This document shows positions 6,449 to 7,238 of a stretch of DNA of 7,238 bases, in pieces; the first letter of the stretch is position 1; each line of letters opens with the position of its first letter. Below the pieces are notes generated by a model. It worked only from the letters and a program-made list of their open reading frames with translations, made no database searches and was not told the DNA's origin. The translations under genes were made by a program, and so were the position numbers. The stretch lies in the NCBI GenBank assembly GCA_035461385.1, contig DATHVI010000171.1, forward strand, positions 1 to 7,238. The letters run 5' to 3'. This DNA is from DATHVI01 sp035461385. Its GTDB lineage: Bacteria; Actinomycetota; Thermoleophilia; Solirubrobacterales; 70-9.

Positions 6449-7071
6449 GTCCCGGACCGTACCTGGCCCGGGGCGAGCGCGGAGATACGCTGGCCCCGAT
6501 GTCCGCGATCGACGACTACCTCGGCCGGCTCGATGCGCCCGCGCGCGTCGCGTTCGAGCGCGTGTGCGCGATCGTCCGCGACGAGGCGCCGGACGCCGAG
6601 GAGGGCACGAGCTACGGGATGCCGGCGTTCACCTACGCCGGTCGTCCGCTGCTCGGGCTCCGGGCGGCGAAGCGCCACCTCAGCGTGTTCCCGTTCAGCC
6701 CCGCGGCGATCGACGCCGTCAGCGACCGCCTCGAGGGCTTCGACTTCGCCAAGGGCACGATCCGCTTCACGGCGGAGAAGCCGTTGCCTGAGGCCATCGT
6801 CCGTGAGCTGGTGCGGGCGCGACGACGGGAGATCGAGACGCCCGGAGGGTGAGCGACCGGACTCGAACCGGCGACCACCTGGACCACAACCAGGCGACGG
6901 GGTCGATTCGAGCCGCTCGACCCACTCCTCGATCGCCTCGCGGCGGAAGCGGACGTACCTCCCGGCGCGCACGTGGGGGATGCGGTTGGCGCGGGCCTCC
7001 TGGTAGACCCAGGACTTCGGGACCGCGAGCAGCTCGGCCACGTCGTCGGCGGTGAGCAGCGGGCCGGTCAT
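6394..7071 (-). CDS. xis: Excisionase-type HTH protein (Xis), reading frame fused through the att site
   Basis: The first 57 or so residues are a typical actinobacterial MerR-like/HTH_17 excisionase: LLTADDVAELLAVPKSWVYQ (5-24), then IPHVRAGRYVRFRREAIEEW (31-50) forming the wing and final helix. Such proteins bind att DNA and steer the integrase towards excision. The start ATG 7071 has GAAGG 9 nt upstream. From about residue 59 the frame is encoded by the tRNA-His fragment (SPGCGPGGRRFESGRSP) and then runs antisense to the DUF1801 gene to a stop at 6394. The 225-residue product is therefore chimeric; only the part from 6896 to 7071 is expected to be conserved. In the excised circle the frame would continue into the opposite end of the element and stop elsewhere. 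Family excisionases are usually about 60-80 residues. Confidence 0.65.
   Translation of the reverse strand: MTGPLLTADDVAELLAVPKSWVYQEARANRIPHVRAGRYVRFRREAIEEWVERLESTPSPGCGPGGRRFESGRSPSGRLDLPSSRPHQLTDDGLRQRLLRREADRALGEVEALEAVADGVDRRGAEREHAEVALRRPEPEQRTTGVGERRHPVARALLGVRRLVADDRAHALERDARGRIEPAEVVVDRGHRGQRISALAPGQVRSGTSTARDPRTPPSNPLPRG
6449..6461 (-). promoter_or_regulatory. Leaderless-type promoter of the HD hydrolase
   Basis: On the minus strand TACGGT at 6461-6456 fits TANNNT and is followed by 7 nt, then ATC at 6448-6446. The geometry matches the promoters of the alkylsulfatase and DUF1801 genes, where the codon in the same place is GTG or ATG. Confidence 0.45.
6486..6498 (+). promoter_or_regulatory. 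Leaderless-type promoter of the DUF1801 gene
   Basis: TACGCT at 6486-6491 is followed by exactly 7 nt and then ATG 6499, with no ribosome binding site between. It lies back to back with the HD promoter; 24 nt separate the two -10 boxes, so their upstream regions overlap and the two genes may interfere with or be co-regulated with each other. Confidence 0.55.
6499..6852 (+). CDS. DUF1801 (YdhG-like) protein
   Basis: A full-length 117-residue member of the DUF1801 / YdhG-like family of small alpha/beta proteins; some members have been proposed as iron chaperones, but the role is not settled. Visible family features: IDDYLGRLDAPARVAFERV at 4-22, the conserved SYGMPAFTYAGRPLLGL at 38-54, LSVFPFSPAAIDAV at 61-74, the GFDFAKGTIRFTAEKPLP segment at 80-97, and a basic C-terminal helix VRELVRARRREIE. 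No signal peptide or membrane segment is seen; a soluble cytoplasmic protein is expected. The start is fixed by the leaderless promoter just upstream. Its stop codon (6850-6852) lies inside the tRNA-His fragment that follows on the other strand, so the 3' end of this gene directly abuts an integration site. Confidence 0.88.
   Translation: MSAIDDYLGRLDAPARVAFERVCAIVRDEAPDAEEGTSYGMPAFTYAGRPLLGLRAAKRHLSVFPFSPAAIDAVSDRLEGFDFAKGTIRFTAEKPLPEAIVRELVRARRREIETPGG
6848..6895 (-). other. 3' fragment of tRNA-His(GTG), likely attachment site
   Basis: On the minus strand these 48 nt reproduce a tRNA from position 26 to 73. The anticodon arm is CCTGG-TTGTGGT-CCAGG with anticodon GTG at 6887-6885. A TGGTC variable loop and the T-arm GCCGG-TTCGAGT-CCGGT follow. 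The 3' acceptor strand is CGCTCAC, with discriminator C at 6848, as tRNA-His requires. No CCA is encoded. The 5' side (6896 upward) shows no D-arm (no AGCTCAG or AGAGC motif) and no 5' acceptor strand, so it is not a functional tRNA gene. A tRNA 3' half next to an excisionase gene is the standard signature of the distal att site left by a tyrosine integrase. The orientation puts the chromosome on the left and the element on the right. Confidence 0.8.
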
Positions 7072-7100
7072 CGGCGCCCGCCTTCGATGTTCCGCAGGGA

Positions 7101-7115
7101 CTTACCGAAGGTAAG
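7101..7115. repeat. Short dyad upstream of xis
   Basis: CTTACC at 7101-7106 and GGTAAG at 7110-7115 form a perfect 6-bp inverted repeat around GAA, 30 nt before the xis start. It could be an operator for xis, a small hairpin ending an upstream message, or an integrase or excisionase binding site. Confidence 0.4.
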
Positions 7116-7138
7116 CGAGAGGGCCGCCCTCCTGGAAG

Positions 7139-7194
7139 CCAGTGTCGTCCTCAGGTTCCAGGCGAGCTCGCTTGCCGAGACCAGAGTCGTCCTC
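7139..7194 (+). repeat. Pair of 14-bp direct repeats near the element end
   Basis: CCAGTGTCGTCCTC at 7139-7152 and CCAGAGTCGTCCTC at 7181-7194 match at 13 of 14 bases and are 42 bp apart, an integral number of helical turns and of codons. They may be protein-binding sites (for example integrase arm-type sites) or an internal repeat of a small coding frame. Confidence 0.4.
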
Positions 7195-7238
7195 GACGAC
7201 GCGTTGGCGCGAGCCCGCGAGCGGGGACGACATCGACG

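Larger units (their letters stand above)
6848..7238. mobile_element. End of an integrated element (att site, excisionase, right-edge DNA)
   Basis: The tRNA-His 3' fragment marks the boundary, and the excisionase-type gene begins within 176 nt of it on the expected element side. The element continues past the right edge. No integrase or replication gene is visible, so the class (integrative conjugative element, prophage or genomic island) cannot be given. The other end should carry an intact tRNA-His gene. Confidence 0.6.
7072..7238. other. Right-edge stretch upstream of xis, no confident gene
   Basis: Three overlapping frames are open here and none is recognised. On the minus strand ATG 7233 to TAA 7102 would give an acidic 43-residue peptide with a repeated EDDSG/EDDTG unit. 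A second minus frame enters from beyond the edge and ends in a TGA overlapping the xis ATG as ATGA (7068), an arrangement seen when a gene is coupled to xis. On the plus strand ATG 7087 opens a frame to the window end with a helix-prone Ala/Leu/Arg/Glu composition. Position-specific base composition does not separate the first and third. Hand-counted GC is 114 of 167. Confidence 0.3.

Noticed and set aside
6848..6920. A functional tRNA-His gene
   Set aside because: The D-arm and 5' acceptor strand are missing; the bases upstream of the anticodon arm belong to the excisionase reading frame.
5792..7006. Long plus-strand open frame of about 400 codons over the HD and DUF1801 region
   Set aside because: It is antisense to the HD hydrolase and out of frame with DUF1801, both of which have recognisable family motifs. 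Its Arg/Ser-rich composition towards the end is typical of shadow frames in GC-rich DNA.
1..7238. CRISPR array or defence system
   Set aside because: No regularly spaced repeats of 20-40 bp and no nuclease, helicase or toxin-like genes are visible in the window.

Overview
The window is very GC-rich with strong G/C at third codon positions. Together with leaderless-type promoters and the Ig-like tail on a DUF1080 protein, this suggests a high-GC actinobacterium, plausibly Thermoleophilia/Solirubrobacterales. The lineage is an inference from style, not from a marker gene.

Layout. (1) 2-694 (+): the 3' end of a probably secreted DUF1080 (LamG-like) protein with a C-terminal Ig-like module, followed by two GC-rich hairpins. 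(2) 833-2770 (+): a metallo-beta-lactamase-fold alkylsulfatase read from a leaderless promoter. A hairpin separates it from the convergent operon on the minus strand. (3) 5722-2837 (-): a three-gene operon made of an FCD-type GntR regulator and the alpha and beta subunits of a thiamine-diphosphate 2-oxoacid (pyruvate-type) dehydrogenase E1. The genes are tightly coupled, and a possible 31-residue small ORF bridges the alpha-beta gap. No E2 or E3 gene is visible. The regulator has a TATACT -10 box inside a near-perfect palindrome, a likely autoregulatory operator. (4) 6448-5795 (-) and 6499-6852 (+): a divergent pair, a small SpoT/MESH1-like HD hydrolase and a DUF1801 protein. Both have a -10 box exactly 7 nt before the start position. 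The HD gene has no ATG, GTG or TTG in frame upstream of its first catalytic histidine; an ATC sits where the start codon should be. (5) 6848-7238: a 48-nt 3' fragment of tRNA-His (anticodon arm to discriminator base, no D-arm) directly followed on its 5' side by an excisionase-type gene. This looks like one end of an integrated element whose body lies beyond the right edge. The excisionase frame runs through the att core into chromosomal DNA, so its C-terminus is chimeric.

How the genes work together: the GntR-E1 operon is a self-contained regulatory and metabolic unit that resembles pdhR-led pdh operons in logic, but with the heterotetrameric E1 and without E2/E3. The alkylsulfatase, HD hydrolase and DUF1801 genes appear to be independent units. 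The most unusual points are the tRNA-His attachment site with the fused excisionase, the apparently non-canonical start of the HD hydrolase, and the start/stop-chained small ORF within the E1 operon.
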